Positions 26,197 through 36,567 are shown, numbered from the stretch's first letter. The stretch: DNA of 64,000 nucleotides from Klebsiella oxytoca (GCF_009707385.1 NZ_CP046115.1:4898001-4962000); one strand, 5' to 3'. Notes: generated from the sequence alone by a model not told the origin. Translations and numbers: made by a program.

Positions 26197-26751
26197 ATGG
26201 CCACTAATTTGCGTCGTTATAAAGATTTATTCCCGAAAACGGGTCTACGCGTGATGATCGACACCAGTAGCGTGGTGATCGGAGATGTCAGAATAGCTGA
26301 TGATGTCAGCATCTGGCCGCTTGTCGCTATTCGCGGTGATGTGAATTACGTTGAGATAGGCGCCCGCACCAACATCCAGGACGGTAGCGTCCTGCATGTC
26401 ACTCATAAGTCTCTCTCCAACCCACAAGGCAACCCACTTATCATTGGCGAAGATGTTACTGTCGGCCATAAGGTTATGCTGCACGGCTGCACCGTTGGTA
26501 ACAGGGTACTGATCGGCATGGGTTCAATTTTGTTGGATGGCGTAGTGGTAGAAGAGAATGTGATGATTGGCGCAGGAAGCCTGGTACCACAAAACAAACA
26601 CCTTAAAGGAGGCTATCTCTACTTTGGCAACCCTGTAAAACAGATACGCCCCCTGACGGAGGCAGAAATTGCGGGACTAATATATTCAGCGAATAACTAT
26701 GTAAACTGGAAAAATGACTATCTGACTCAGGAAAGCCAGACCCAGCCTTGA
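26197..26751 (+). CDS. yrdA: Gamma-carbonic anhydrase-like protein YrdA
   Basis: This is a left-handed beta-helix protein of the gamma-carbonic anhydrase family. The 184-residue product (MATNLRRYKDLFP start, TTGAGG upstream) matches E. coli YrdA in length. Hexapeptide repeats run through about 30-150, and family metal ligands appear as His residues in SVLHVTH and VTVGHKVMLHG. The physiological substrate is uncertain. It is divergent from the rRNA operon, and its last 25 bases overlap the end of yrdB on the other strand. Confidence 0.93.
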   Translation: MATNLRRYKDLFPKTGLRVMIDTSSVVIGDVRIADDVSIWPLVAIRGDVNYVEIGARTNIQDGSVLHVTHKSLSNPQGNPLIIGEDVTVGHKVMLHGCTVGNRVLIGMGSILLDGVVVEENVMIGAGSLVPQNKHLKGGYLYFGNPVKQIRPLTEAEIAGLIYSANNYVNWKNDYLTQESQTQP

Positions 26752-26984
26752 GCATCTTCCAGCTGGTTGAGAATGAGATCCTGAGCTTCGTCCTCCAAAT
26801 CCCAACGATGTTCACGAAAAGCAACCAGCCACTGTGCCGGCGCTTCACCGCCAAAGCGCTTCTTAAGTACCGCCAACGTTAAGGCACAGGTTAGCTGCAT
26901 ACCGTTAACCAGTGCCGGAAAAGCAATGCATTGATGCTCTTCGTCCCAGGTTTCCCTGTCTGGAAACTGGATAGCCTGGTTCAT
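26727..26984 (-). CDS. yrdB: DUF1488 family protein YrdB
   Basis: This 85-residue protein belongs to a small family of unknown function (DUF1488). It is rich in aromatic and acidic residues ([16 protein letters not shown]) with no signal or membrane helix. Its ATG overlaps the aroE stop by four bases, so it is translationally coupled as the last gene of the tsaC-aroE-yrdB group. No role can be inferred beyond this conserved linkage. Confidence 0.9.
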   Translation of the reverse strand: MNQAIQFPDRETWDEEHQCIAFPALVNGMQLTCALTLAVLKKRFGGEAPAQWLVAFREHRWDLEDEAQDLILNQLEDAQGWVWLS

Positions 26985-27799
26985 GCATTTAGTTCCTGAT
27001 GCAACGCCTGAATTACTGGCGTAATTTCAGGCAGGACCCCATGCCACAACAGTACCGCATGGGCAGCCTGAGCCACCAGCATACCCAAACCATCAGCACA
27101 TCGTTTCGCCCCATGCTCCTGACACCAGCTTAAAAATGGCGTACAGCCTTTCTGGTAGAACATGTCATAACAACAAACATCGGGATTGATTAAATTAACA
27201 GGGATCGCAGGGACTTCACCGTCAATGCCGCTCGATGTGGCATTAATAATAAGATCAAATTCTTTATCGCCCAATGCCTCTATATTCATAGCGCTGACGC
27301 TGCCAGTATGAGCAAAAAGCGTAGCCAGCTCATGCGCACGAGAAAAGGTACGATTAACAATAGTGACAGCACAGTCCAGCGAGAGAAGGGGAAGTAATAC
27401 TCCGCGTGAAGCGCCACCCGCGCCAATAAGCAACACCCGAAATCCGGGTTTAATAAAGCTGAGCCGCTCTAAATCAGTCAATAGCCCAATACCATCAGTA
27501 TTGTCCCCCAACAGTCGACCATCCTCCAGACGTTTAAGCGTGTTCACCGCGCCGGCAAGCGCAGCTCTCTCGGTTAACTCATCTGCTCGCGCGAAGGCCT
27601 CTTCTTTAAAAGGAACGGTAACGTTAGCCCCCTTACCTCCTTCATTAAAGAAGGTATTAAGCGTCGTAACAAAATCATCAAGAGGAGCGAGAATACGTCC
27701 GTATGGGTGCACAATTTGCAGCTGCTGCGCAAAAAGCCGATGAATGGATGGCGACTTACTATGAGCAATGGGGTGTCCGAAGACAGCATAGGTTTCCAT
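26981..27799 (-). CDS. aroE: Shikimate dehydrogenase AroE
   Basis: AroE reduces 3-dehydroshikimate to shikimate with NADPH in aromatic amino acid synthesis. The 272-residue protein has the substrate-binding SKSPSIH near the N-terminus and catalytic Lys65 and Asp102 ([19 protein letters not shown]). The NADP loop GAGGASRGV and NRTFSRA follow. It starts three bases after the tsaC stop and overlaps yrdB by four. Confidence 0.97.
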   Translation of the reverse strand: METYAVFGHPIAHSKSPSIHRLFAQQLQIVHPYGRILAPLDDFVTTLNTFFNEGGKGANVTVPFKEEAFARADELTERAALAGAVNTLKRLEDGRLLGDNTDGIGLLTDLERLSFIKPGFRVLLIGAGGASRGVLLPLLSLDCAVTIVNRTFSRAHELATLFAHTGSVSAMNIEALGDKEFDLIINATSSGIDGEVPAIPVNLINPDVCCYDMFYQKGCTPFLSWCQEHGAKRCADGLGMLVAQAAHAVLLWHGVLPEITPVIQALHQELNA

Positions 27800-27802
27800 G
27801 AA

Positions 27803-28375
27803 TTATCCCTGGCGGAAAAGTTTGCCCGTCAAGGCATCACGTATTTCAGATGGGTTTTGACGCCCTCCGGTTCTCCCATCAACGACCGGGAAATCCGCCC
27901 CAAACTGCAAATGAACTTCCTCAGTAGTGCGGCAAGGAGGCTGGCCGGATAGATTTGCGCTGGTTGAAACCAACGGCTTGCCGTAGGCCTCACACAATGC
28001 GACCACCAGCGGATGATCCGTAACTCGTACAGCCAGGGAATTGAAACGTCCAGTCAACCAACGCGGCGTCGAAGTACTGGCGGGGAAGACAAATGTCACG
28101 GGCCCGGGCCAGCACGAAAAAACGGTCGTTAGCTGCTCATCGCTGAGTTGAGTAGCATCAATATACGGTTTAAGTTGCTCGAAATTAGCGGCAATCAGGA
28201 TCAGCCCTTTGTCGACGGGCCGCTGTTTAAGAGTAAGCAGATTCATTACCGCTTTTTCGCTATCAGGATCGCAACCGACGCCAAAAACAGCTTCTGTAGG
28301 ATAGGCGATAACGTGTTCATTATTCAGAAGCTCCACTGCATGTACGATGGCTTCTGAGGGCAGGTTATTATTCAC
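27803..28375 (-). CDS. tsaC: Threonylcarbamoyl-AMP synthase TsaC
   Basis: TsaC makes threonylcarbamoyl-adenylate for the t6A37 modification of ANN-decoding tRNAs. The 190-residue protein, starting with GTG at 28375 ([10 protein letters not shown]), equals the E. coli length; an in-frame extension to 28456 overlaps yrdD and is unlikely. YrdC-fold motifs are visible: [22 protein letters not shown] and [12 protein letters not shown]. It lies four bases downstream of yrdD. Confidence 0.95.
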   Translation of the reverse strand: MNNNLPSEAIVHAVELLNNEHVIAYPTEAVFGVGCDPDSEKAVMNLLTLKQRPVDKGLILIAANFEQLKPYIDATQLSDEQLTTVFSCWPGPVTFVFPASTSTPRWLTGRFNSLAVRVTDHPLVVALCEAYGKPLVSTSANLSGQPPCRTTEEVHLQFGADFPVVDGRTGGRQNPSEIRDALTGKLFRQG

Positions 28376-28379
28376 AGAT

Positions 28380-28922
28380 TTATTCCGCCGATATCGGCTT
28401 TCCACATTGTTTGCTGGCACAAAAACGCTTAACGCCCTGTGCCGTTTTCTTTTCAATTAGCAACGGGTAATGACACTCGGGACACTCGCCCGCTACCGGC
28501 CTGAAATTAATGACGAACTGGCAATCGGGATAACGATCGCAGGAATGGAAGTTTTTCCCATAACGGGAACGGCGCTGAACCAGGTGCCCTTGCCCACATT
28601 GCGGGCAGGCAATCGCCGTTTCATCAGGCTTATCAATAAGCTCAGTATGTTCGCAATCCGGATAGCTGCTACAACCGATAAACATACCAAAACGTCCCTG
28701 GCGTAGCACCAGTACTGCGCCGCAAGACGGACACATTTGCCCCTCCAGGACTTTGACAACATGTCCGTCCGCCTGGCTTTTCAGGGGACGGACATAGTCA
28801 CAGTCTGGATAATGCGAGCAGCCGTGAAAAGGTCCGTGCTTCCCGGAGCGTATTACCAGTTCAGCCCCACACTGCGGGCAAGGCTCTTTTTTACGCACCG
28901 AAAACAGTGCAGTTTTGGTCAT
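28380..28922 (-). CDS. yrdD: Topoisomerase-type zinc-finger protein YrdD
   Basis: This 180-residue protein consists of four zinc-finger-like modules related to the C-terminal domain of DNA topoisomerase I. Each starts CPxC and ends in a second Cys pair or triad (such as CSHYPDC, CSSYPDC and CDRYPDC, and the last in CASKQC). It lacks a catalytic topoisomerase domain. Single-stranded DNA or RNA binding is plausible from the family, but its job is unknown. It lies between smg and tsaC. Confidence 0.93.
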   Translation of the reverse strand: MTKTALFSVRKKEPCPQCGAELVIRSGKHGPFHGCSHYPDCDYVRPLKSQADGHVVKVLEGQMCPSCGAVLVLRQGRFGMFIGCSSYPDCEHTELIDKPDETAIACPQCGQGHLVQRRSRYGKNFHSCDRYPDCQFVINFRPVAGECPECHYPLLIEKKTAQGVKRFCASKQCGKPISAE

Positions 28923-28949
28923 AACTACTCTAATGTCGCAGCAAAAATG

Positions 28950-29423
28950 TTAGTGCAGCATACCCTCATTTACTTCAAAGAGTAATTCTTCCATTTGCTG
29001 GTAGGCATTTTCACAACCGGGAATATTGAATAGCACCATCAGGATGACCCATTTCAGGTCCTCCAGATCGAACTCTGCCGTATCCAGCGCAAGCACACGT
29101 TCTATCACCATTTCCCGTGTTTCGAGGTTCAACACCTGAATTTGCTCAAGGAACAGTAAGAATCCTCGGCAACTCGCATCAAGACGCTGACACTCCTCGT
29201 CAGTATAAACTCGTAACGAGAGCGGGTCAGAAGCAAGCTGCATGGGCGCAACAAGCCCTTCCTGATAATCAGCCAGCTTTTCGAGCCACATCAGGGCGTT
29301 ATAAATGTCTTCTCGTTCAAAACCAGCATCGGTAAGATCCCGAGTCAACTTGTCTTGATCCACGCGCATTTCTGCTTCGTTATGGATGTAAGTCTCAAAC
29401 AGATACATGAGTACGTCGAACAT
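28950..29423 (-). CDS. smg: DUF494 family protein Smg
   Basis: This is an acidic, helical, soluble protein of 157 residues belonging to DUF494 (Smg). No catalytic motif is visible and its function is not established. Its start lies 29 bases inside the 3' end of dprA, which points to coupled translation; the dprA-smg pairing is conserved across gamma-proteobacteria. Confidence 0.93.
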   Translation of the reverse strand: MFDVLMYLFETYIHNEAEMRVDQDKLTRDLTDAGFEREDIYNALMWLEKLADYQEGLVAPMQLASDPLSLRVYTDEECQRLDASCRGFLLFLEQIQVLNLETREMVIERVLALDTAEFDLEDLKWVILMVLFNIPGCENAYQQMEELLFEVNEGMLH

Positions 29424-30519
29424 GGCTTGCCCTCCTTAATCGGACATAGCCGCCGGGTACAGCTGCGATCCAGCCTGCTAACTCCAGTTCAAGTAGCTGG
29501 GCTACGGTTACTGGCACAGATTGGCCGGCACGTTCAGCGACAACGTCAACAGGTGTTACCTCATCTCCTACGTTAGCCAGGAGCTCTGGAAATGGCAATG
29601 CTGCAGAAGGCCCATTATCGCAATTATTTGCATCATCGGACTCATGAAGAAGATATGAAAGCTCATCCCGCCAATAGTCAATAATGTCTTCTGGCGCTGT
29701 AACGGGAATAGCCCCCTGCTTGATAAGTAAATGCGGACCTTCTGATCCAGGGCTACCAATCGGCCCTGGCAGGGCAAATACGTCTCTTCCCTGTTCCAGA
29801 GCACAACGAACCGTTACTAATGAGCCACTTTTCAATGCAGCCTCCACAACTAACACACCGGCACTTAACCCGCTGATAATACGATTACGGCGAGGGAAAT
29901 TACCTGGTAAAGGCGGAGTAAAAAACGGAAACTCAGAGAGTACTGCCCCGCCATTGTCAGTAATCTGTTCCGCCAGAGCCTGATGCCGACGAGGATAAAT
30001 GTCCCATAAGCCATTGCCCAAAACCGCAACCGTTTTACCTTTTCCTTCCAGCGCACCACGGTGAGCTATTCCATCAATGCCCAGAGCTAATCCGCTAGTG
30101 ATCGTAATGCCATAGCGAGCTAAAGATTCGCTAAACAATTTTCCCCAACGAGCGCCATACCATGAATGTGCTCGACTCCCAATAACGGATAGCTGCCGGC
30201 TACTCAGTAACCCAGGATCGCCACGGACCAAAATAGCGCCAGGAAAATCTGTAATAGCCCGCAACTGAGGCGGATAAAGAGGATCTTCAGCAGTGAGGAG
30301 AAAGCAATTTGGCTGCTCCAGCCATCGCAACGTTGCATCAAGTTCTCCTTGATTAACATTGAGAAAGTGCTTCGATTGCACCTGATTCAGACCACAGGCC
30401 TGCAAACCGTCATGATCTAAGGTTGGAGAGGAACACAACTTGCGGGCAACTATGATGGCACGGTCGCCATACAGGCTGCTCACTCTCATCAAACGTAGCC
30501 AAATTTCCGTCGGCGTCAT
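29395..30519 (-). CDS. dprA: DNA-processing protein DprA (Smf)
   Basis: DprA binds single-stranded DNA and loads RecA during natural transformation; its role in enterics is unclear. The 374-residue protein has an N-terminal helical region, an extended Rossmann DprA domain about 80-290 ([42 protein letters not shown]) and a C-terminal winged-helix-like domain. It is divergent from def across 132 bases and leads the dprA-smg-yrdD-tsaC-aroE-yrdB strand. Confidence 0.95.
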   Translation of the reverse strand: MTPTEIWLRLMRVSSLYGDRAIIVARKLCSSPTLDHDGLQACGLNQVQSKHFLNVNQGELDATLRWLEQPNCFLLTAEDPLYPPQLRAITDFPGAILVRGDPGLLSSRQLSVIGSRAHSWYGARWGKLFSESLARYGITITSGLALGIDGIAHRGALEGKGKTVAVLGNGLWDIYPRRHQALAEQITDNGGAVLSEFPFFTPPLPGNFPRRNRIISGLSAGVLVVEAALKSGSLVTVRCALEQGRDVFALPGPIGSPGSEGPHLLIKQGAIPVTAPEDIIDYWRDELSYLLHESDDANNCDNGPSAALPFPELLANVGDEVTPVDVVAERAGQSVPVTVAQLLELELAGWIAAVPGGYVRLRRASHVRRTHVSV

Positions 30520-30651
30520 CCCTGTTCTCTCCCTGCCATAAACGACTTTAACAATCTTTGCGATTGGACAGCGAGACTGTCAATTGCAGGGGGTTTTGTC
30601 TAGAATAGAGGTAATAATCTTTCCAACTCCTGAACACAACTCTGGATAACT

Positions 30652-31161
30652 ATGTCAGTTTTGCAAGTGTTACATATTCCGGACGAGCGTCTTCGCAAAG
30701 TCGCAAAACCGGTTGAAGAAGTAAATGCAGAAATTCAGCGTATCGTCGATGATATGTTCGAGACGATGTACGCTGAAGAAGGTATCGGCCTGGCCGCAAC
30801 GCAGGTGGATATTCATCAGCGTATTATCGTTATCGACGTGTCCGAAAATCGTGACGAGCAGCTGGTATTAATTAACCCGGAACTGCTTGAAAAGAGCGGA
30901 GAAACCGGCATTGAAGAGGGTTGTCTCTCAATTCCTGAGCAACGTGCTTTAGTGCCACGTGCTGAAAAAGTGAAAATTCGCGCTCTCGATCGTGAAGGTA
31001 AAACTTTTGAGCTGGAAGCTGACGGACTACTGGCAATCTGTATTCAGCATGAGATGGATCACCTTGTCGGTAAACTGTTTATCGATTACCTGTCGCCGCT
31101 AAAGCAACAACGCATTCGTCAGAAAGTTGAGAAACTTGATCGCCTGAATGCTCGAGCTTAA
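30652..31161 (+). CDS. def: Peptide deformylase
   Basis: Def removes the formyl group from the N-terminal methionine of nascent proteins. The 169-residue Fe(II) enzyme shows all three motifs: GIGLAATQ (45-52), EGCLS with ligand Cys91, and QHEMDHL with His133 and His137. It is the first gene of def-fmt-rsmB-trkA, and fmt follows 14 bases later; the pair supplies removal and addition of the same formyl group. Confidence 0.98.
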   Translation: MSVLQVLHIPDERLRKVAKPVEEVNAEIQRIVDDMFETMYAEEGIGLAATQVDIHQRIIVIDVSENRDEQLVLINPELLEKSGETGIEEGCLSIPEQRALVPRAEKVKIRALDREGKTFELEADGLLAICIQHEMDHLVGKLFIDYLSPLKQQRIRQKVEKLDRLNARA

Positions 31162-31175
31162 GGACGAGAATTAAC

Positions 31176-32123
31176 GTGTCAGATTCACTACGTATTATAT
31201 TTGCGGGTACACCAGACTTTGCAGCGCGTCATCTTGACGCCTTGCTGTCTTCTGGACATAACATCGTTGGCGTGTTTACCCAACCGGACCGTCCGGCTGG
31301 TCGTGGTAAAAAACTTATGCCCAGTCCGGTGAAGGTACTAGCGGAAGAGAAAGGCATACAGGTATTCCAGCCCGCCTCGCTACGTCCTCAGGAAAACCAG
31401 CAATTAGTCTCTGGCCTGGGCGCAGACGTTATGGTTGTCGTAGCCTATGGGCTACTTCTGCCCAAAGCCGTACTGGATATGCCACGTCTGGGCTGCATCA
31501 ACGTACACGGTTCTCTACTTCCGCGCTGGCGCGGTGCAGCACCAATTCAACGCTCTCTCTGGGCTGGCGACACCGAGACTGGTGTAACCATCATGCAGAT
31601 GGATGTCGGCCTTGATACGGGCGATATGCTATATAAGCTTGCGTGCCCAATTACGGCAGAAGATACCAGCGGAACGTTGTACGACAAACTGGCTAACCTG
31701 GGACCTCAGGGTCTTATAGAAACCCTTAAGCAACTTGCCGCTGGCACCGCAAAACCGGTTGTTCAGGATGAAGCGCTGGTGACCCATGCACAAAAACTCA
31801 GCAAAGAAGAGGCGCGCATTGACTGGTCCCTGTCGGCAGCGCAGTTAGAACGCTGCATTCGCGCCTTTAATCCGTGGCCAATGAGCTGGATAGAAATTGA
31901 TGGTCAGCCGGTAAAAGTTTGGCAGGCATCCGTTATTGATGCAGCAACAAAAGCTGAACCGGGGACCATTATTGAAGCGACAAAACAAGGGATTCAGGTT
32001 GCGACCAGCGATGGTATTTTGAATTTACTGTCGCTACAGCCAGCCGGTAAAAAAGCAATGAGTGCCCAGGATCTCCTCAACTCGCGCCGGGAGTGGTTCG
32101 CTCCTGGCAACCGTCTGGTCTGA
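31176..32123 (+). CDS. fmt: Methionyl-tRNA formyltransferase
   Basis: Fmt formylates initiator Met-tRNA with 10-formyltetrahydrofolate. The 315-residue protein has an N-terminal Rossmann catalytic domain with [18 protein letters not shown] (catalytic Asn and His) and DVGLDTGDM (catalytic Asp), then a C-terminal tRNA-binding domain from about 205. The start is GTG at 31176, about 5 bases after AGGACGAGAAT. A hairpin with a T-rich tail lies between it and rsmB. Confidence 0.97.
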   Translation: MSDSLRIIFAGTPDFAARHLDALLSSGHNIVGVFTQPDRPAGRGKKLMPSPVKVLAEEKGIQVFQPASLRPQENQQLVSGLGADVMVVVAYGLLLPKAVLDMPRLGCINVHGSLLPRWRGAAPIQRSLWAGDTETGVTIMQMDVGLDTGDMLYKLACPITAEDTSGTLYDKLANLGPQGLIETLKQLAAGTAKPVVQDEALVTHAQKLSKEEARIDWSLSAAQLERCIRAFNPWPMSWIEIDGQPVKVWQASVIDAATKAEPGTIIEATKQGIQVATSDGILNLLSLQPAGKKAMSAQDLLNSRREWFAPGNRLV

Positions 32124-32140
32124 CGGCCCCTTCTTAATAC

Positions 32141-32169
32141 GCCCGGTGTTGCCGGGCATTTTTATTTTT
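32141..32169 (+). terminator. Terminator-like hairpin between fmt and rsmB
   Basis: GCCCGG (32141-32146) pairs with CCGGGC (32152-32157), followed by ATTTTTATTTTT. It sits inside the def-fmt-rsmB-trkA operon, so it may act as a partial terminator that lowers rsmB and trkA expression. Confidence 0.65.
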
Positions 32170-32175
32170 GTACTT

Positions 32176-33465
32176 ATGAAAAAACAACTCAATTTACGCA
32201 GTCTGGCGGCGCAAGCCGTTGAACAGGTTCTCGAGCAAGGGCAATCCTTAAGCAACGTCCTGCCCTCGCTGCAACAAAAGGTATCCGATAAAGATAAAGC
32301 GCTACTTCAGGAGCTATGCTTTGGCGTCCTGCGTACGCTTCCGCAGCTAGATTGGCTGATCAATAAGCTCATGTCTCGTCCGATGACGGGTAAGCAGCGT
32401 ACTGTGCACTACCTGATTATGGTGGGCTTTTATCAACTGTTATACACCCGCATCCCCCCTCACGCAGCATTAGCGGAAACGGTTGAAGGCGCTGTTGTCA
32501 TCAAACGCCCCCAGCTCAAGGGATTAATTAACGGCGTATTACGACAGTTTCAACGTCAGCAGGAAGAGCTGATGTCTGAATTTTCTCGCAGTGAAGCCCG
32601 CTTTTTGCACCCCTCCTGGTTGCTGAAACGTCTGCAGAAGGCATATCCCACGCAGTGGGAAGCTATTATCGAAGCGAATAACCAGCGCCCGCCGATGTGG
32701 TTGCGGGTGAATAAACGGCATCATTCGCGCGATAGTTGGCTGGCATTGCTGGAAGAGGCGGGCATGAAAGGTTTTACTCATCCCGCTTATCCCGACGCGG
32801 TACGTCTGGAAACACCGGTTCCTGTCCATGTCTTACCCGGATTTGAAGAAGGGTGGGTTACCGTGCAGGATGCCTCCGCCCAGGGCTGCATCACGTTCCT
32901 TACGCCAAAAAACGGCGAGCAAATTCTGGATCTATGCGCTGCACCTGGCGGCAAGACCACGCATATTCTCGAAGCAGCTCCCGAAGCACTGGTTCTGGCC
33001 GTTGATATTGATGAGCAGAGACTTTCCCGCGTCTATGACAACCTGAAGCGCCTGGGAATGAAGGCAACCGTAAAACAAGGCGATGGCCGCTATCCAGCCC
33101 AGTGGTGTGGAGAGCAGCAATTCGATCGTATTCTACTCGATGCCCCTTGTTCCGCTACCGGAGTTATTCGCCGCCACCCGGATATCAAGTGGCTACGCCG
33201 CGATCGGGATATCGCAGAACTCGCTCAACTACAGTCTGAAATTCTTGATGCCGTATGGCCGCATCTGAAATCCGGCGGTACTCTGGTTTATGCGACCTGT
33301 TCCATATTACCAGAAGAGAACGGCCAGCAAATTAAGGCCTTTCTGCAACGTACAGCTGATGCGGTGCTTAGCGAAACAGGAACCCCTGATTTACCGGGAC
33401 AGCAAAATTTGCCAGGTGCCGAAGAGGGTGATGGTTTCTTTTACGCTAAGCTAATCAAAAAGTAA
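32176..33465 (+). CDS. rsmB: 16S rRNA m5C967 methyltransferase RsmB
   Basis: RsmB (Sun) methylates C967 of 16S rRNA. The 429-residue protein starts [17 protein letters not shown] at 32176; the longer open frame back to 32062 runs into fmt. It has an N-terminal NusB-like RNA-binding domain (about 5-130) and a SAM methyltransferase domain with [14 protein letters not shown]. Both catalytic cysteines are present: [10 protein letters not shown] and [12 protein letters not shown]. trkA begins 21 bases later. Confidence 0.97.
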   Translation: MKKQLNLRSLAAQAVEQVLEQGQSLSNVLPSLQQKVSDKDKALLQELCFGVLRTLPQLDWLINKLMSRPMTGKQRTVHYLIMVGFYQLLYTRIPPHAALAETVEGAVVIKRPQLKGLINGVLRQFQRQQEELMSEFSRSEARFLHPSWLLKRLQKAYPTQWEAIIEANNQRPPMWLRVNKRHHSRDSWLALLEEAGMKGFTHPAYPDAVRLETPVPVHVLPGFEEGWVTVQDASAQGCITFLTPKNGEQILDLCAAPGGKTTHILEAAPEALVLAVDIDEQRLSRVYDNLKRLGMKATVKQGDGRYPAQWCGEQQFDRILLDAPCSATGVIRRHPDIKWLRRDRDIAELAQLQSEILDAVWPHLKSGGTLVYATCSILPEENGQQIKAFLQRTADAVLSETGTPDLPGQQNLPGAEEGDGFFYAKLIKK

Positions 33466-33486
33466 TGAGGTAACGGGTCGCGACTA

Positions 33487-34863
33487 ATGAAAATTATCAT
33501 ATTGGGCGCAGGACAGGTTGGCGGAACTCTGGCTGAAAATCTCGTCGGTGAGAACAACGATATTACGCTGGTCGATACTAATGGCGATCGTCTTCGCAGC
33601 CTTCAGGACAAATTTGATCTCCGGGTCGTTCAGGGTCATGGCTCGCATCCGCGCGTGTTGCGCGAGGCCGGCGCAGATGATGCTGACATGCTGGTTGCTG
33701 TGACCAGCTCAGATGAGACCAACATGGTAGCGTGCCAGGTTGCCTATTCGCTGTTTAATACGCCTAATCGCATTGCCCGCATCCGTTCGCCGGATTATGT
33801 ACGAGATGCCGAAAAACTTTTCCATTCAGAAGCGGTGCCTATCGATCACCTAATCGCTCCAGAACAGCTGGTTATTGACAGTATTTACCGCCTGATTGAG
33901 TATCCAGGCGCATTGCAGGTTGTCAATTTTGCTGAAGGCAAAGTCAGTCTGGCCGTCGTGAAAGCCTATTATGGCGGTCCTTTGGTCGGAAACGCGCTTT
34001 CAACAATGCGTGAACATATGCCGCATATCGAAACTCGGGTAGCGGCTATTTTCCGCCACGATCGCCCTATCAGACCACAAGGTTCAACGATTGTTGAGGC
34101 CGGGGACGAGGTATTTTTTATCGCCGCATCGCAGCATATTCGAGCAGTGATGAGCGAACTTCAGCGCCTGGAAAAACCTTATAAGCGCATCATGCTGGTT
34201 GGGGGCGGAAATATTGGTGCCGGTCTCGCCCATAAGCTGGAGAAAGACTACAGCGTCAAACTTATTGAACGTAATCAACAGCGTGCCGCCGAACTTGCCG
34301 AAAAGTTACAAAACACTATCGTCTTTTATGGCGATGCTTCAGATCAGGAATTGCTGGCTGAAGAGCACATCGATCAAGTCGATCTTTTCATTGCCGTCAC
34401 CAACGATGATGAAGCTAATATTATGTCCGCAATGCTCGCCAAGCGGATGGGCGCCAAAAAAGTGATGGTCCTGATTCAACGCCGGGCCTACGTTGATCTT
34501 GTTCAGGGAAGCGTGATCGATATTGCAATATCACCGCAGCAGGCAACAATATCAGCCCTTCTTAGCCATGTCCGCAAAGCGGATATCGTTGGCGTTTCCT
34601 CACTACGTCGCGGCGTTGCTGAGGCCATTGAAGCTGTAGCGCACGGAGATGAAAGTACTTCACGAGTTGTTGGTCGCTCAATCGATGAGATTAAGCTACC
34701 CCCCGGAACAATTATCGGCGCAGTTGTACGCGGCAATGATGTCATGATAGCTAATAACAATTTGCGCATTGAGCAGGGGGACCATGTAGTTATGTTCCTG
34801 ACTGACAAAAAATTTATCTCAGATGTCGAGAGACTATTCCAGCCAAGCCCTTTCTTTCTATAG
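33487..34863 (+). CDS. trkA: Trk potassium uptake regulatory subunit TrkA
   Basis: TrkA is the cytosolic NAD(H)- and nucleotide-binding ring that gates the TrkH/TrkG potassium channels. The 458-residue protein has two tandem RCK units, each with a Rossmann fold: [16 protein letters not shown] at the N-terminus and [17 protein letters not shown] from about 234, each followed by a TrkA-C domain. The last gene of the def operon, it ends at a terminator. Confidence 0.97.
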   Translation: MKIIILGAGQVGGTLAENLVGENNDITLVDTNGDRLRSLQDKFDLRVVQGHGSHPRVLREAGADDADMLVAVTSSDETNMVACQVAYSLFNTPNRIARIRSPDYVRDAEKLFHSEAVPIDHLIAPEQLVIDSIYRLIEYPGALQVVNFAEGKVSLAVVKAYYGGPLVGNALSTMREHMPHIETRVAAIFRHDRPIRPQGSTIVEAGDEVFFIAASQHIRAVMSELQRLEKPYKRIMLVGGGNIGAGLAHKLEKDYSVKLIERNQQRAAELAEKLQNTIVFYGDASDQELLAEEHIDQVDLFIAVTNDDEANIMSAMLAKRMGAKKVMVLIQRRAYVDLVQGSVIDIAISPQQATISALLSHVRKADIVGVSSLRRGVAEAIEAVAHGDESTSRVVGRSIDEIKLPPGTIIGAVVRGNDVMIANNNLRIEQGDHVVMFLTDKKFISDVERLFQPSPFFL

Positions 34864-34868
34864 TTTAC

Positions 34869-34895
34869 AGGCGTCCGTAAGACGCCTTTCTTTTA
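34869..34895 (+). terminator. Intrinsic terminator after trkA
   Basis: AGGCGTC (34869-34875) and GACGCCT (34881-34887) form a 7-bp stem with a five-base loop, followed by TTCTTTTAT. Confidence 0.8.
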
Positions 34896-35003
34896 TCCCT
34901 TATATATCAAGGGATAATATTTTCCTGCAATTATTTACCAACAATGGAAAATAGGAATACATTTGTTAAACTTATCAGTGTTAGCTGGCTCAAGGAGAAT
35001 AAA

Positions 35004-35417
35004 ATGAGTTTTTTAAAAGAATTTCGCGAATTTGCGATGCGCGGAAACGTGGTTGATTTGGCAGTCGGTGTCATCATTGGTGCAGCATTTGGTAAAATCG
35101 TATCGTCGCTAGTCGCCGATATTATTATGCCGCCATTAGGCTTGCTCATTGGCGGAATCGACTTTAAACAGTTTGCTGTCACGCTGCGGGATGCCCAGGG
35201 CGATATTCCGGCTGTCGTAATGCACTATGGCGTATTCATCCAGAATGTCTTCGATTTTATTATCGTAGCGTTTGCTATTTTTATGGCAATCAAACTGATA
35301 AATAAATTGAACAGGAAAAAAGAAGAGGCTCCGGCAGCGCCACCGGCTCCGACTAAAGAAGAAGTTCTGCTTAGCGAAATTCGCGACCTGTTAAAAGAAC
35401 AGAACAATCGTTCTTAA
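35004..35417 (+). CDS. mscL: Large-conductance mechanosensitive channel MscL
   Basis: MscL opens a wide pore under membrane tension to release solutes on hypo-osmotic shock. The 137-residue subunit has an N-terminal amphipathic helix ([15 protein letters not shown]), TM1 about 15-45, a periplasmic loop, TM2 about 75-100 and a cytoplasmic helical bundle ([15 protein letters not shown]). The start follows AAGGAG; the frame is open back to 34944. Its end overlaps the formal 3' end of arfA by 47 bases, with a shared hairpin downstream. Confidence 0.98.
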   Translation: MSFLKEFREFAMRGNVVDLAVGVIIGAAFGKIVSSLVADIIMPPLGLLIGGIDFKQFAVTLRDAQGDIPAVVMHYGVFIQNVFDFIIVAFAIFMAIKLINKLNRKKEEAPAAPPAPTKEEVLLSEIRDLLKEQNNRS

Positions 35418-35631
35418 TCAGCTTCAAAAGCAGGAGGCCAGCGGTAAAAAAGTTAGTTACTTTCTTACCGCTGGCCTCCCGACCATCCCACCCTGCATAT
35501 TTTTCTTTTCTTTGATAACTACCTTTCCCCTTCTTATTCTTTTCGACTCGCTGTCTGAATAATGGGTCATGAAGTAATGCCTCTATAGCGTTATCTTTTA
35601 TTTGCCCTTTAGTGTGTTGATAGCGGCTCAT
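35371..35631 (-). CDS. arfA: Alternative ribosome-rescue factor ArfA
   Basis: ArfA rescues ribosomes stalled on mRNAs without a stop codon by recruiting RF2, as backup to tmRNA. The frame encodes 86 residues; the first 39 ([20 protein letters not shown] start, then the basic [18 protein letters not shown]) are as in E. coli. A perfect 15-bp stem falls at codons 51-67. In E. coli RNase III cuts this hairpin, so arfA mRNA is itself non-stop and the active form ends near residue 55. The hydrophobic C-terminus differs from the 72-residue E. coli form. Confidence 0.95.
   Translation of the reverse strand: MSRYQHTKGQIKDNAIEALLHDPLFRQRVEKNKKGKGSYQRKEKYAGWDGREASGKKVTNFFTAGLLLLKLIKNDCSVLLTGREFR
35433..35479. 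promoter_or_regulatory. RNase III hairpin in arfA, shared with the mscL 3' end
   Basis: GGAGGCCAGCGGTAA (35433-35447) is followed after 17 bases by its exact complement (35465-35479). On the minus strand it lies within arfA codons and should generate the non-stop transcript that makes ArfA respond to tmRNA failure. On the plus strand it can form a 3' stem for mscL, though no T tract follows. Confidence 0.85.
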
Positions 35632-35688
35632 AAATTCTCCAGATTAGTAGAACAATCGGCGTGAGTGTAGACGCGTATGATGAAAAAA

Positions 35689-36114
35689 TCAACGCGCCGT
35701 ATTTTGACTGCTGGCGCCCTGCTCAAGCGCTTCAAGAATTGAACAATAGACGCTGCTGTGCGCAGTACCACAACAGGCATCATTAAGGCGCTGCAATGAG
35801 CGGCGCATGGTCTGTAGTTCTTTAATCCGCGATTCAACTTCACTCAAACGGGCCTGTACAATACCTTTAGATTCCTGACAGGTATGATGTTCAGGATCGA
35901 TGCGGATCGAGAGAAGTTCGCGGATCGATTCCAGGGTAAATCCCAGCTGCCGGGCATAGCGAATAAAACGCAGTCTCTGCAGGTCGTTATCAGAATAGAG
36001 ACGAAATCCACCTTCAGTGCGCACATTATGATCCATCATCTGCTGCTTTTCATAGTAGCGGATGGTGTCGGGAGTAACGTCAGCCAATTTTGCCAGTTCG
36101 CCAATACGGTACAT
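35689..36114 (-). CDS. zntR: Zn(II)-responsive MerR-type activator ZntR
   Basis: ZntR activates the zinc exporter gene zntA when zinc is in excess by untwisting its promoter. The 141-residue protein has a winged helix-turn-helix (MYRIGELAKLADVTPDTIRYYE), a dimerising coiled coil (about 80-112) and metal ligands Cys79, Cys114, Cys115, His119 and Cys124. The C-terminus (SSQNTAR) lacks the terminal cysteine of E. coli ZntR, which is dispensable-looking. It lies between arfA and yhdN. Confidence 0.95.
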   Translation of the reverse strand: MYRIGELAKLADVTPDTIRYYEKQQMMDHNVRTEGGFRLYSDNDLQRLRFIRYARQLGFTLESIRELLSIRIDPEHHTCQESKGIVQARLSEVESRIKELQTMRRSLQRLNDACCGTAHSSVYCSILEALEQGASSQNTAR

Positions 36115-36147
36115 TATCGCTCCTCGTTAATCTTATGTAGCAACTTA

Positions 36148-36471
36148 TCAGCATAGTCGCCACGTCAGGCCCGCCTGTCTCAGCTTTAATTCGAGTAGCG
36201 CCAGACGACGGCTCAGTTCCGAATAGCGCGGATCGCTCTCCTCCACACCTCTCAGTAAGTCAGTGAGCATTACCGCTTCTTTACGAGATTCAAGTTCGGG
36301 AGGTAAACAGCCTGCATTCTTGAGTAACCGATAACCTGCACGCAGCTCAGGCGGTACATGTGAATCATCGTCCAGGGCCAGCGGTTCCCCACTTCCCGGA
36401 AGGTTATCTAACTCACCTTTACGCTGTGCATCAAGAATATGGCGTTCTGCCCATTGATCCAGTAACCACAT
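36148..36471 (-). CDS. yhdN: DUF1992 family protein YhdN
   Basis: This 107-residue soluble protein contains the DnaJ-homologue-like DUF1992 motif (DNLPGSGEPLALDDD). E. coli YhdN is somewhat longer (122 residues). No signal peptide or catalytic motif is seen and the function is unknown. It lies between zntR and the alpha operon terminator; in E. coli zntR and yhdN are neighbours too. Confidence 0.9.
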   Translation of the reverse strand: MWLLDQWAERHILDAQRKGELDNLPGSGEPLALDDDSHVPPELRAGYRLLKNAGCLPPELESRKEAVMLTDLLRGVEESDPRYSELSRRLALLELKLRQAGLTWRLC

Positions 36472-36537
36472 CAGAAGGCTCCGGCGACGAACAAAAATAA
36501 TGCAGACATTTTAAACAAGCAGGAATAGAGAGAATAT

Positions 36538-36567
36538 AAAAAAACCCGCCGAAGCGGGTTTTTTTAC
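36538..36567 (-). terminator. Terminator of the alpha operon
   Basis: AAAACCCGC and GCGGGTTTT form a 9-bp stem with a four-base loop, with T-rich runs on both strands. It ends rplQ transcription, and the minus-strand orientation is the relevant one. Confidence 0.88.
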
